From NCBI GenBank assembly GCA_016934735.1, contig JAFGSG010000144.1, positions 1 to 37,555 of the forward strand: a stretch of 37,555 nt of DNA, in the 5' to 3' direction. Below are positions 24,579 through 32,798 of the stretch, one piece after another. Made by a program: the position numbers and the translations under genes. Source of the DNA: Spirochaetota bacterium. Lineage in GTDB: Bacteria > Spirochaetota > UBA4802 > JAFGDQ01. Every line of letters starts with the position of its first letter. The first letter of the stretch is position 1. The notes beneath the pieces were generated by a model that had not been told where the DNA came from, ran no database searches, and saw only the letters and a program-made list of their open reading frames with translations.

Positions 24579-25622
24579 ATGAATATTAAATTATACGAAG
24601 AAGCTGTCAGGCTTCTTGAAAATAAAAAAGATTTTGCGCTGGCCACGGTCATTACCCGGGACGGATCAACCCCTCGTGCATCAGGTGCAAAAATGATAAT
24701 TCGCGATGACGGCAGCATATTGGGGACGATCGGAGGAGGGTCGCTGGAAGCTACTGTAATGACAAAGGCGGCTGCAGTTTTAAAAGAAGGAAAATCGCGC
24801 ATAGAAGAGTTTCATCTTAATATAAAAGATCTGGATTCGCTTGGCATGATATGCGGCGGAGACCTCGAGGTTCTGGTAGACTACATAGATTCGTCAAACC
24901 CGGAATATCTGGAGATGTACAGGACAACGCTGACGTTTTATAAACAGAAAAAGACATCATATCTGGTTACGCTTATTCCTTCAGAAGAGACAGAGTATAA
25001 ACCCAAAAAACAATTTGTTATGCTTGAGGACGGATCAATACCGGGAGTAAAAGTCGCAGATGCGGATGTTTTTGCTTCGTTTGTTTCCAAGGGGGTCAGT
25101 TATAAGATCGCAAATTACGGCCAAAACAAAAGAGCGATACTTGAGGCGATAAATATACCTCACCGTGTTTTCATTTTCGGTGCCGGGCATGTAGGAGAAA
25201 AACTGGGCTGGATTTTGAATTTTGTAGATTTCCCTGTTACGATATTAGACGATCGTCCGGAATATGCCAATCCTCAGCGGTTTCCTTATGCGGATGTAAA
25301 GGTAGTCGATAGTTTTGAGAAGCCCCTCGATATGCTTGATATAGACCGTTACAGTTTTATTGTCATAGTAACGCGGGGCCATGTCCATGATGGAACGGTG
25401 CTGGCCTGTTCGTTAAAGACCGATGCCGGGTACATAGGCATGATAGGCAGCAGAAGAAAGAGAGACGGCATCTACCAGAGGCTGCTCAGCAGCGGCTGCA
25501 CAGCCGATGACCTTAAGCGCGTTTACGCACCCATAGGGATCCCCATCGGAGACGAAACTCCTGAAGAAATCGCTGTGAGTATTGCGGCGCAATTAATAAA
25601 AGTGCGATCGGAGATGGAGTAA
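24579..25622 (+). CDS. XdhC/CoxI family molybdenum-enzyme maturation factor
   Basis: XdhC proteins bind molybdenum cofactor, aid its sulfuration and insert it into molybdenum hydroxylases such as xanthine dehydrogenase. Residues about 15-65 form the N-terminal XdhC/CoxI domain (ALATVITRDGSTPRASGAKM, then GTIGGGSLEA, with CGGDLEVLVDY at about 90). Residues about 196-340 form the C-terminal Rossmann domain (VFIFGAGHVGEKLGWI, TILDDRPEYANPQRFP, VTRGHVHDG and IGMIGSRRKRDGIYQRL). At 347 residues it is full length. Its stop shares a base with the next start (TAATG), giving a two-gene unit for cofactor handling. The hydroxylase itself is not in the window. Confidence 0.93.
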   Translation: MNIKLYEEAVRLLENKKDFALATVITRDGSTPRASGAKMIIRDDGSILGTIGGGSLEATVMTKAAAVLKEGKSRIEEFHLNIKDLDSLGMICGGDLEVLVDYIDSSNPEYLEMYRTTLTFYKQKKTSYLVTLIPSEETEYKPKKQFVMLEDGSIPGVKVADADVFASFVSKGVSYKIANYGQNKRAILEAINIPHRVFIFGAGHVGEKLGWILNFVDFPVTILDDRPEYANPQRFPYADVKVVDSFEKPLDMLDIDRYSFIVIVTRGHVHDGTVLACSLKTDAGYIGMIGSRRKRDGIYQRLLSSGCTADDLKRVYAPIGIPIGDETPEEIAVSIAAQLIKVRSEME

Positions 25623-26740
25623 TGCCCGGAGCAAAGTTCGCGGCAGTAATACCGGCTGCGGGTTTTTCTTCGCGCATGGGCGTATTTAAACCTCTGCTTC
25701 CGGTCGGCTCGCGTCTGGTAATAGAGCAGACAGTCGATTGTTTCAAACAGGCGGGAATCACCGATATCCGGGTGATTGTCGGATTTAAGCGCGAACTGCT
25801 GACGCCTGTTCTTGAACGTCTTGGTGTGCGGATTATTGAAAACGACAGATTCGCCGAGGGCATGTATACATCAGTACAGGCAGGTGTGCGAACGCTTGAC
25901 GGTTCCATAAGCGCGTTTTTTATTCTCCCGGCCGACTGCCCGTTTGTGCGGCCTGATACCATATCCGGCTTAGCAGCTGCTTTTCAGTCCAAACCTGCCG
26001 GCGTCATTTACCCGGTTCACGGCAAGCGGCGCGGGCACCCTGCGCTCGTATCCGGCAAATTTTATCCGCTGATTGTTAAGAGCAATCCCAAAGGCGGGCT
26101 GAAGGCCCTGCTGGAAAAACACGCCGATGATTTTATGGAAGTCCGGGTAGACGATGCGGGAATAAATATAGATATGGATACAGCGCAGGACTATCAGAAT
26201 GTTTCCGGAAAACCTGTGCGCTTTCCTTCTGAAGAAGAATGCTTTAAGCTGCTTCAGGACGCGAAAGTAAGCGAACGCGTTTTACTGCACTCAAAAGAAG
26301 TGGCGCGCGTTGCTTTAAAGATTTCGGAGCATATGAACAGCATGGGCAGCCGGATAAATCTCGGTCTTGTAATGGCAGCCGGCCTTCTGCACGATATTGC
26401 CAGGGAGCAGAGCATGCATGCACAGGCAGGCGCTGAAATTATATCCGGACTTGGTTACGGGGAAATTGCGGATATCATTGCGCAGCATATGAACATTGAC
26501 AACAACGCGGCCGAAGCCCTCGGTGAAGCAGCAATTGTTTACCTCGCGGATAAGATGGTGAAGGAGAGCAGTGCGGTACCGCTGGAAGAACGGCTTTCGG
26601 AGTCGCTTGCCAGATTCGAGGACGATGCAGGGGCAGTAAAGAATATCAGAGAGCGGTTTAATAAAGCTATAATAATTAAAAATAAAGTAGAAAATATATT
26701 AAAGCAGAATATTGAATCAATTATATCAAGAGCCTCCTGA
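25622..26740 (+). CDS. MocA-like nucleotidyltransferase fused to an HD domain
   Basis: Residues 1-195 match molybdenum cofactor cytidylyltransferases (MocA/GlmU-like fold): VIPAAGFSSRMGVFKPLLPV is the nucleotide-binding loop, then NDRFAEGMYTSVQAG, LPADCPFVRPDTI with metal-binding Asp, and GHPALVSGKFYP. Residues about 215-340 form an HD hydrolase-like domain (LLHSKEVARVALKISEHMN, AAGLLHDIAREQ, QAGAEIISGLGY, IAQHM and VYLADKMVKE). The fusion resembles the DVU_1551-type NTP transferases associated with molybdenum hydroxylases. Coupling to xdhC supports a role in making the cytidine dinucleotide form of the cofactor. The job of the HD part, possibly removal or repair of nucleotides, is inferred. 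Confidence 0.88.
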   Translation: MPGAKFAAVIPAAGFSSRMGVFKPLLPVGSRLVIEQTVDCFKQAGITDIRVIVGFKRELLTPVLERLGVRIIENDRFAEGMYTSVQAGVRTLDGSISAFFILPADCPFVRPDTISGLAAAFQSKPAGVIYPVHGKRRGHPALVSGKFYPLIVKSNPKGGLKALLEKHADDFMEVRVDDAGINIDMDTAQDYQNVSGKPVRFPSEEECFKLLQDAKVSERVLLHSKEVARVALKISEHMNSMGSRINLGLVMAAGLLHDIAREQSMHAQAGAEIISGLGYGEIADIIAQHMNIDNNAAEALGEAAIVYLADKMVKESSAVPLEERLSESLARFEDDAGAVKNIRERFNKAIIIKNKVENILKQNIESIISRAS

Positions 26741-26816
26741 ATCTAAGAATGGTAGCTGTAAATATATAACCGATTTCACTATCTTTATATATCACAACAA
26801 TTTTTAGGAAATAATC

Positions 26817-27197
26817 ATGGAACACAGGCTTGACGTAAAAGTATATTACGAAGATACGGACTGCCTTGGTATTGTATATCATGCGAATTATTTAAAATAC
26901 ATGGAAAGAGGAAGGAGCGAATATATTTCTCTTAAAGGCAAACCCATTAACGAGCTTAATGCTGAAGGAATGAACTTCGCAGTATATGAAATGAAGATAA
27001 AATTTTTAAAGGCAGCGAAGCTCGGCGATATATTGCAGGTTGTCACAAAACCCGGCAATGATAAAAGCGAATACAGGCGCAGGCTGATCCAGCGCGTGGA
27101 GCTTAACGGTACTGTTATGGTTGAAGCTGAGGTAGATGTTGTATGCCTTGACAACAACAAACAGCTCCGTGTATTTCCGGCAGGGATTATGGATTAA
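26817..27197 (+). CDS. YbgC-type acyl-CoA thioesterase (hot-dog fold)
   Basis: A cytoplasmic thioesterase hydrolysing acyl-CoA (or acyl-ACP), linked in many Gram-negatives to phospholipid metabolism and the Tol-Pal system. The 126-residue length is typical. The active-site segment VYYEDTDCLGIVYHANYLKY carries the catalytic Asp of the family, followed by MERGRSEYI. The second half shows the hot-dog strands (YEMKIKFLKAAKLGDILQVV, then LIQRVELNGTVMVEAEVDVV). The ribosome site is TTAGGAA, seven bases or so before ATG. No tolQRAB genes are adjacent, so the link to Tol-Pal cannot be supported here. Confidence 0.9.
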   Translation: MEHRLDVKVYYEDTDCLGIVYHANYLKYMERGRSEYISLKGKPINELNAEGMNFAVYEMKIKFLKAAKLGDILQVVTKPGNDKSEYRRRLIQRVELNGTVMVEAEVDVVCLDNNKQLRVFPAGIMD

Positions 27198-27210
27198 TAT
27201 TCTCTATAAT
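27198..27210. repeat. TATTCTCTATAAT motif after a stop codon, copy 1
   Basis: The 13-mer starts directly after the thioesterase stop codon. It recurs exactly at 28545-28557 after rplM and, inverted, at 36680-36692 after the porin gene. Confidence 0.45.
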
Positions 27211-27328
27211 AGTTGTATATAGAATATTTTTTCTTTAGGAAATCATTTGACATTTCCGGACCAAAAGAACAATTATAGAGCGATTCACGTTTGAGTGCGC
27301 ATATCATTATAATACTCTGATGCGTTTA

Positions 27329-27453
27329 AGATTTAAATAGATTATAAAATTTTTAAGGACGCCTTTCAGGCCTGATGTAAAAGATCTTAAAAACAAGAGA
27401 AACTACCCGGGAAGGACTGGTTCCGCAGAAAATTTTGTAATCTATTTAAATCT
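27329..27453. repeat. Long inverted-repeat element, family B, copy 1
   Basis: The 25-bp arms (27329-27353, beginning AGATTTAAATAGATTA; 27429-27453) are complementary at 24 of 25 positions and enclose a 75-bp interior with GGACGCCTTTCAGGCCTGAT near one end and GGTTCCGC near the other. A second copy at 33725-33848 has the interior in the opposite orientation. It is non-coding and lies between genes. As RNA it would form a very stable long stem. Confidence 0.8.
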
Positions 27454-27559
27454 TTGGCAATTTTAGCCAATTATCTGAAAGTGAATAGGTAAAAGTTATT
27501 TGCTCTAAAACAATAATTATAAGACAAGTGATAATTTTTTATAGGGGGAGGAGACAGCA

Positions 27560-27976
27560 ATGAAAGACTTTATTAAATTCGCCAATGAAAACCATGTAAG
27601 TTTTTTGGCGACTTCCGAGAATGATCAGCCGCATGTGCGCGCCCTGGGATTCTGGTTTGCGGATGAAACAGGCTTTTATTTTCAGACCGGGGCAATGAAA
27701 GAACTCTATATGCAATTAAAGAAAAATCCTAAAACAGAAGTATGCTTTTACAAACCTGGAGATGGTGCCGGTAAAATGCTCCGCATAACAGGTGTTATTG
27801 AATTCCTGGATGACGCCAGGCTTAAGGAAAAATGTCTTGCTGACAGGCCATTTTTAAAAAGCCTCGGTATGAAAGCTGACAGTTCCGCATTAATATTATT
27901 CAGAATAACTCACGGCAAAGGTCATTTCTGGACAATGGAAAACAACCTGAAGCCAAAAGAGTTTATAGAATTTTAG
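27560..27976 (+). CDS. Pyridoxamine 5'-phosphate oxidase-like flavin-binding protein
   Basis: A 138-residue split-barrel protein of the PNPOx-like superfamily, probably binding FMN or a related flavin. Visible features are the N-terminal strand pair VSFLATSENDQPHVRALGFWF and FYFQTGAMKELYMQLKKNPKTEV, which are typical of the general-stress/PNPOx-like subfamily. ALILFRITHGKGHFWTMENN follows near the C-terminus. The enzymatic substrate is unknown; many members reduce small molecules, and this one is too short and divergent to be true PdxH. The start is set by an excellent GGGGGAGGAG ribosome site seven bases upstream, predicting strong translation. Confidence 0.82.
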   Translation: MKDFIKFANENHVSFLATSENDQPHVRALGFWFADETGFYFQTGAMKELYMQLKKNPKTEVCFYKPGDGAGKMLRITGVIEFLDDARLKEKCLADRPFLKSLGMKADSSALILFRITHGKGHFWTMENNLKPKEFIEF

Positions 27977-28019
27977 CGCTTTTTTGTTGACAAAAACAAA
28001 TGCCGGTATAGTTTTGTCA

Positions 28020-28048
28020 TTTACTTTTAAGTATAGTAAGAGTATAAA
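28020..28048 (+). promoter_or_regulatory. Candidate promoter of the rplM-rpsI operon
   Basis: TTTACT (28020-28025), a 17-base spacer and TATAAA (28043-28048), about 50 bases ahead of the rplM start. A TTGACA further up (27987-27992) lacks a well-spaced -10. Confidence 0.45.
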
Positions 28049-28098
28049 GTCATTTTCTACTGAAAAAATATATTATTCGGATATAACGAGGATTTAGA

Positions 28099-28536
28099 AT
28101 GGGTTTGCAAAAGACGTATTCAATGAAAGCTTCTGAAATTGAGAAGAAATGGTTTCTAATCGATGCTGAAGGAAAAATACTGGGCAGAGTTGCCACAAAG
28201 ATAGCTAACATACTTCGCGGTAAAAATAAACCTTCGTATACGCCTCATTTGGATATGGGCGACAACATTGTTGTAATTAATGCTGAAAAAATTGTTCTTT
28301 CCGGGACCAAAGAAGAGGATAAAAAATATTACAGCCATTCCCATTACCCGGGTGGAATTAAATTTACGAATATAAAAAAAATAAGAGCGGAAAAACCGGA
28401 ATATATTCTGGAGCATGCTGTTAAGGGAATGCTGCCGAAGAATAAGCTTGGGAAAAGACTGTTTTTAAATGTAAAGATTTATAAAGGCGAAAAACATCCT
28501 CACGAAGCTCAGAAGCCGGAAAAGCTGGAAGTTTAA
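28099..28536 (+). CDS. rplM: 50S ribosomal protein L13
   Basis: An early-assembling protein of the large ribosomal subunit. The 145 residues match the family over the full length: EKKWFLIDAEGKILGRVATK, LRGKNKPSYTPHLDMGDNIV, KKYYSHSHYPGGIK, HAVKGMLPKNKLGKRL and the ending KIYKGEKHPHEAQKPEKLEV. The start follows an AACGAGG ribosome site. It is followed 39 bases later by rpsI, the conserved L13-S9 pair, and the two share the terminator at 29000-29030. Confidence 0.99.
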   Translation: MGLQKTYSMKASEIEKKWFLIDAEGKILGRVATKIANILRGKNKPSYTPHLDMGDNIVVINAEKIVLSGTKEEDKKYYSHSHYPGGIKFTNIKKIRAEKPEYILEHAVKGMLPKNKLGKRLFLNVKIYKGEKHPHEAQKPEKLEV

Positions 28537-28544
28537 AACGAAAT

Positions 28545-28557
28545 TATTCTCTATAAT
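28545..28557. repeat. TATTCTCTATAAT motif after a stop codon, copy 2
   Basis: Exact copy of 27198-27210, lying eight bases after the rplM stop and within the rplM-rpsI gap. Confidence 0.45.
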
Positions 28558-28575
28558 AAACAGGAGTTATTTAAT

Positions 28576-28968
28576 ATGGCAGAAAAGTTAAACTATGCCA
28601 CAGGCAGAAGAAAATCGGCAATTGCGAGGGTACAGTTAAAGCCCGGAACAGGCCAGATAATCATTAATAGGCAGCCGATGGAGCAGTATTTCAGAAGAGG
28701 TACGCTTGGCCTTATTGTTAAACAGCCGCTTGTGTGCACAGACAATGTAGGTGCATACGATGTGCATGCGTATGTTAACGGAGGTGGCTGGTCGGGACAG
28801 GCGGGCGCAATAAGGCTGGGAATTGCCAGATGCCTTCAGTCGCTGGATGAAAAATACAGAAAACCTTTACGCGAAGCAGGATACCTTACAAGAGATTCGA
28901 GAGCGGTTGAACGTAAAAAATACGGCAGAAAGAAAGCCAGAAGAAGTTTTCAGTTTTCAAAACGTTAA
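28576..28968 (+). CDS. rpsI: 30S ribosomal protein S9
   Basis: A small-subunit protein whose C-terminal tail reaches the P-site tRNA. The 130 residues are full length: [50 protein letters not shown] and [20 protein letters not shown]. It ends SFQFSKR, close to the near-invariant QFSKR tail. An AGGAG ribosome site lies nine bases upstream of the start. Confidence 0.99.
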   Translation: MAEKLNYATGRRKSAIARVQLKPGTGQIIINRQPMEQYFRRGTLGLIVKQPLVCTDNVGAYDVHAYVNGGGWSGQAGAIRLGIARCLQSLDEKYRKPLREAGYLTRDSRAVERKKYGRKKARRSFQFSKR

Positions 28969-28999
28969 TTTTTTATACTTTATATTTTTGCGGGAGAAG

Positions 29000-29030
29000 A
29001 GGGTGTCTTTGAAAAGGCGCCCTTTTTTTT
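29000..29030 (+). terminator. Rho-independent terminator of rplM-rpsI
   Basis: A stem AGGGTGTCTT with AAGGCGCCCT (G-U pairs included) and a short loop, followed by a run of eight or nine T, 32 bases after the rpsI stop. Confidence 0.85.
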
Positions 29031-29129
29031 GCAGTTCTGATTATTTGTATTTAAAATTATGCTGGTAATATTACATTAGAGCCTCAAAAGTATTATTATA
29101 ATATTTTAATTTTGATCAGATGTTAAAAT

Positions 29130-29750
29130 ATGCCTCAGGTTATAAACATCAAATATGCCGATTCTTTCATTAAAGTTGATCTTGATACAGGCGAATCGCT
29201 GAAACTCGCTCCGGAAATATTCAGCATGTATTCTCTATCCGTGGAGAAAATTCTTGATGGCCCGCTTTATCAGCAATTGAAAGAAGAATCCGTGAGATTT
29301 TTATGCAAAGAAAAGGCTCTGAATTATCTGGCAACGCGCAGCCGCTCTTACCTCGAAATGCAGACATATTTAAGAAAAAAAGACTTTCCAAAAAATATCA
29401 TACAGGAAATCCTTAACGGATTAAGGGACAGGGATTATATTAATGATTATGAATATGCCTTAAGGTTCATTAATTACAAGAAGAAATCAAAGGTTATAGG
29501 TACAAACTCGTTAAAGAGAGACTTATTCAGAAAAGGTATCAGCAGGGATTTAATTAAAAAGGCGATTAAGGAAACCGGCGCTGACAGCGTTGATCCGGAT
29601 GAGATATTTGAGCTTGCGTTAAAAAAATATAAAAAGCTTGAAGGCAAGAAGAACCGGACTGCCAAGCTGGTGTATTTTTTAAGGCAAAGGGGATTCGAAG
29701 AAAGTGCGATACGGCCGGTCCTTGACAGATTAAAGATAGAAGAAGAATAG
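29130..29750 (+). CDS. recX: RecX family regulator of RecA
   Basis: RecX binds RecA filaments and tunes their activity during recombination and SOS. The 206-residue protein has three-helix RecX repeats from about residue 65: ALNYLATRSRSYLEMQTYLRKK is the signature, followed by LRDRDYINDYEYALRFINYKK, LKRDLFRKGISRDLIKKAI and LVYFLRQRGFEESAIRPVL. The first 60 residues are less conserved. It ends 8 bases before alaS. The recA-recX-alaS order is known from proteobacteria; here recA is not upstream, since a ribosomal-protein operon ends there instead. Confidence 0.9.
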   Translation: MPQVINIKYADSFIKVDLDTGESLKLAPEIFSMYSLSVEKILDGPLYQQLKEESVRFLCKEKALNYLATRSRSYLEMQTYLRKKDFPKNIIQEILNGLRDRDYINDYEYALRFINYKKKSKVIGTNSLKRDLFRKGISRDLIKKAIKETGADSVDPDEIFELALKKYKKLEGKKNRTAKLVYFLRQRGFEESAIRPVLDRLKIEEE

Positions 29751-29758
29751 GGATAATA

Positions 29759-32392
29759 ATGTTAACAGTAAAGGATATAAGAAATTCATTTGTAGATTTT
29801 TTTAAAGAAAGGCAGCACAGAATTGTTCCGTCAAGCCCGCTTATTCCTAAGGATGATCCGACCCTTCTGTTCACTACGGCGGGAATGGTGCAGTTTAAGC
29901 CTATGTTTGCCGGGACTGCGGAGCTTGAGTATACACGCGCTGCGAGCGTGCAGAAATGTTTCAGGACAAGCGACCTTGAACGTGTTGGCAGAACAAAACG
30001 CCATTGCACTTTTTTTGAGATGCTGGGGAACTTTTCGTTCGGCGATTATTTCAAGAAAGAAGCGATAGAATTCGCATGGGATTTTTCCACAAATGTAATC
30101 GGATTTCCAAAAAGCGATATATGGATCTCAATTTACAAAGATGATGACGAAGCATTTGAAATATGGAATAAGACTGTCGGTATACCCGCAGAGCGTATCG
30201 TGCGTCTTGGCAAAGAGGATAACTTCTGGGGGCCTGCGGGCGATACCGGAGCATGCGGCCCCTGCTCGGAGCTTTATCTTGACCGGGGGCCGGATTTTGG
30301 CTGCGGGTCTCCCGGCTGTAAGCCGGGATGCGACTGTGAACGCTTCCTCGAATTCTGGAACCTTGTTTTCAACCAGTTTAATCAGGATATTAATGGCAAA
30401 CTTCATCCTCTGCCGCGCACGGGCATTGACACAGGCATGGGGCTTGAAAGGCTCGCGACTCTGGTGCAGAATGTTGATTCAATTTACCAGACGGACGAAC
30501 TTGCAAGCCTGGTGGATTTTGTTGCTGAACAGGCGGGCGTTAAATACAAGGGCGACAATATAACGCCTGTCAACGTTCTTGTTGAGCACGCGCGCGCCCT
30601 GACATTCGCAATTGCAGACGGAGCATATCCTTCAAACGAAGGCAGGGGCTATGTTCTGCGCAGGATCCTGCGCCGTGCTCTGCGTTATGCAAGGCAGATC
30701 GGCGTACGTGAGCCTTTTGTTTACAGGATAGTTGATCCGATTGTTTCCGCAATGGGCGGGTTTTATCCTGAGATCATTCCTGCTGCCAAAAATATAAAAA
30801 ATCTGCTTGAGGGCGAAGAGGAGCGTTTCCTGGAAACGCTTGATACAGGCATGAACAGGCTTAACGAACTGATGAATGCGGCAGAGAAGAGCGGGGCAAA
30901 GCAGATAAGCGGTAAAGAAGCGTTTGTGCTTTACGATACATACGGATTTCCGCTGGAGATGACTATGGAGATAGCAGGCGAAAAAAATCTGCTCGTGGAT
31001 ACTGCCGGCTTTGAAAGCGAAATGAATAAACAGCGCGAGCGGGGCAAACAAAGCTGGAAGAGCGCTGACGCCGGCGCAGAAAAGCTGTACGGAGAAATTG
31101 CAAAGAAAGCAGGCGCGACAAAGTTTCTGGGATATGAGGTTGAGAAATCAGAGTCAGAAATAACAGCACTTGCAACTGATAAACTTACGGACGCGCTTAA
31201 GACAGGCGATAAAGGCCTGGTCGTTCTGGCACAGACCCCGTTTTACGGAGAATCGGGCGGACAGACGGGCGATACCGGCATGATAGAATCCGGGTCGGGC
31301 GCAAAATTCAAGGTAATTGATACAAAGAAGACTAACGATACATTTATACATATCGGCGAAGTTATAGCCGGCAGTTTTAAAACAGGCAAACGCGTAAACG
31401 CAGGGATCGACTCAACACGCAGGAACCTGATCCGCGCTAATCATACTGCAACGCATCTTTTGCAGGCTGCACTCCGTAAAACACTTGGCGGGCATGTTAA
31501 GCAGGCGGGTTCTCTTGTAGAGCCGGACAGATTCAGATTCGACTTTTCGCATTTTAATCCGCTTTCGGAAGCTGAAATATCCGAAGTCGAAAAGATCGTT
31601 AATGAAAAGATCTGGGAAGCTCATACTGTTACAACCGAAGTTATGCCGATCGATAAGGCAACCGCTAAGGGCGCGCTCGCTGTTTTCGACGAAAAGTACG
31701 GGGATACGGTCAGGGTGGTAAGCGTTCCGGGTTTCAGTATGGAGCTTTGCGGAGGCACCCATGTTGACAATACCGGAAAGATCGGGGTATTCAAGATTTT
31801 AAAAGAAGGTTCTCCCGGAGCAGGTATAAGGAGAATTGAAGGAGTTACTCTCAGGGGTGTTTTTGAAAAATTTGCGAAGCAGACAGAAATTATTTCAAAT
31901 ATTATAAAAGATATGAATATAACTGTTGAAGATCTGCCGAAAAAATTCGCAGACCTGATGGACAGAAATAATAAACTTGAGAAAGAGATAAAAAAGATAA
32001 AGTCCGCAAATCTTGCATCGAATGTCGATTCGCTGATGGCGGATGCTCCGGTTGTAAACGGTGTGAAGATCATTGTGCGTGCATTCGATGATTTAAGCGC
32101 GGACGACTTGAAAAATCTGTCTGATATTGTACGCGGCAAAGAACCGCTTTCAGTTACGTGTTTCGGGTCAAAGGCAGACGGCAAAGCGCTGCTTTTATTT
32201 GCTGCGACAAAACAGGCTGTCGGCAAAGGCATAGATTGCGGAAGCATGATCAAAGCTGTCTCGAAGATTGTAGGCGGAGGCGGCGGTGGGAAAAAAGATA
32301 TGGCACAGGCAGGCGGCAAATCTCCCGAAGCACTTCCCAGAGCGCTGGAAGAAGCAGCGAAAATTGCAAAAAATGCGGTCGGAAGCAGGTAG
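29759..32392 (+). CDS. alaS: Alanyl-tRNA synthetase
   Basis: Charges tRNA-Ala and edits mischarged Ser/Gly. The protein is full length at 877 residues. The catalytic core begins DIRNSFVDFFKERQHRIVPS, with motif 2 CFRTSDLERVGRTKRHCTFF followed by EMLGNFSFGDYF, and GIDTGMGLERL for motif 3. The editing domain has the zinc/active-site HTATHLLQAAL (about 561-571) and CGGTHV (about 664-669), followed by a coiled-coil and a C-terminal DHHA1 domain ending VGGGGGGKKDMAQAGGKSPE. A cysteine-rich stretch CGSPGCKPGCDCERF (about 181-195) sits in the core. It is probably cotranscribed with recX. Confidence 0.99.
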   Translation: MLTVKDIRNSFVDFFKERQHRIVPSSPLIPKDDPTLLFTTAGMVQFKPMFAGTAELEYTRAASVQKCFRTSDLERVGRTKRHCTFFEMLGNFSFGDYFKKEAIEFAWDFSTNVIGFPKSDIWISIYKDDDEAFEIWNKTVGIPAERIVRLGKEDNFWGPAGDTGACGPCSELYLDRGPDFGCGSPGCKPGCDCERFLEFWNLVFNQFNQDINGKLHPLPRTGIDTGMGLERLATLVQNVDSIYQTDELASLVDFVAEQAGVKYKGDNITPVNVLVEHARALTFAIADGAYPSNEGRGYVLRRILRRALRYARQIGVREPFVYRIVDPIVSAMGGFYPEIIPAAKNIKNLLEGEEERFLETLDTGMNRLNELMNAAEKSGAKQISGKEAFVLYDTYGFPLEMTMEIAGEKNLLVDTAGFESEMNKQRERGKQSWKSADAGAEKLYGEIAKKAGATKFLGYEVEKSESEITALATDKLTDALKTGDKGLVVLAQTPFYGESGGQTGDTGMIESGSGAKFKVIDTKKTNDTFIHIGEVIAGSFKTGKRVNAGIDSTRRNLIRANHTATHLLQAALRKTLGGHVKQAGSLVEPDRFRFDFSHFNPLSEAEISEVEKIVNEKIWEAHTVTTEVMPIDKATAKGALAVFDEKYGDTVRVVSVPGFSMELCGGTHVDNTGKIGVFKILKEGSPGAGIRRIEGVTLRGVFEKFAKQTEIISNIIKDMNITVEDLPKKFADLMDRNNKLEKEIKKIKSANLASNVDSLMADAPVVNGVKIIVRAFDDLSADDLKNLSDIVRGKEPLSVTCFGSKADGKALLLFAATKQAVGKGIDCGSMIKAVSKIVGGGGGGKKDMAQAGGKSPEALPRALEEAAKIAKNAVGSR

Positions 32393-32434
32393 CTGTATAA
32401 CAGGGCTTGTGTTAAATATTTTAGAGAGTTAAAA

Positions 32435-32701
32435 TTGAAGAAACACAAAGACAAATCCGATCTGCAATCCATTCCCGGTGTGGGGCCAAGCATAAAAAAA
32501 GACTTCTTTGACCTGGGGATAAACAGCATCCCTGATCTTGTCCATAAAAATCCTCAAAGTTTATATAATAACCTTTGTAAAATCAGAAATTCGAGAATCG
32601 ACAGATGCGTATTATACGTTTTCAGATGTGCAGTATATTTTGCTGAAAATGATAAATATGAGCCTGAGCTTTTAAAATGGTGGAACTGGAAGGATAAATA
32701 G
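32435..32701 (+). CDS. Cdd1-like helix-hairpin-helix protein
   Basis: An 88-residue protein of the pathogenicity-locus Cdd1 family; the helix-hairpin-helix motif LQSIPGVGPSIKKDFFDLGI (about 9-28) suggests nucleic-acid binding. The rest follows the family: IPDLVHKNPQSLYNNLCK, RIDRCVLYVFRCAVYFAEN and a Trp-rich end LLKWWNWKDK. The start codon is TTG, preceded by AGAGAG; no ATG gives a full domain. It follows alaS by 42 bases and may be in the same transcript. The function is not known. A TAGAGAATA string, part of the post-stop motif seen elsewhere, begins at its stop codon. Confidence 0.82.
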   Translation: MKKHKDKSDLQSIPGVGPSIKKDFFDLGINSIPDLVHKNPQSLYNNLCKIRNSRIDRCVLYVFRCAVYFAENDKYEPELLKWWNWKDK

Positions 32702-32798
32702 AGAATAATTATAATTGAAATAAAATCTTGCTTTTTTAAAATAGTCCAATATTATGAAATAATATAAATGTGAATATATAAATTCAGGAGAAGATAAA

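Larger units (their letters stand above)
27198..27559. other. Intergenic stretch with a long-hairpin repeat
   Basis: About 360 bases with no gene. It holds the post-stop 13-mer (27198-27210), the 125-bp inverted-repeat element (27329-27453) and, at its end, a strong GGGGGAGGAG ribosome site for the next gene. Confidence 0.6.

Noticed and set aside
25513-25962. Minus-strand open frame (149 codons) across the xdhC/mocA-like junction
   Set aside because: Antisense to two genes with clear conserved motifs; Arg/Ser/Pro-rich shadow.
27987-27992. Perfect TTGACA upstream of rplM
   Set aside because: The only -10-like string after it (TATAGT) is spaced 14 bases away, too short; the pair at 28020-28048 fits better.
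31621-32529. Long minus-strand open frame (302 codons) opposite the end of alaS
   Set aside because: It is antisense to a clear alaS coding sequence and very rich in Ser and Phe, as expected from the complement of that codon usage.
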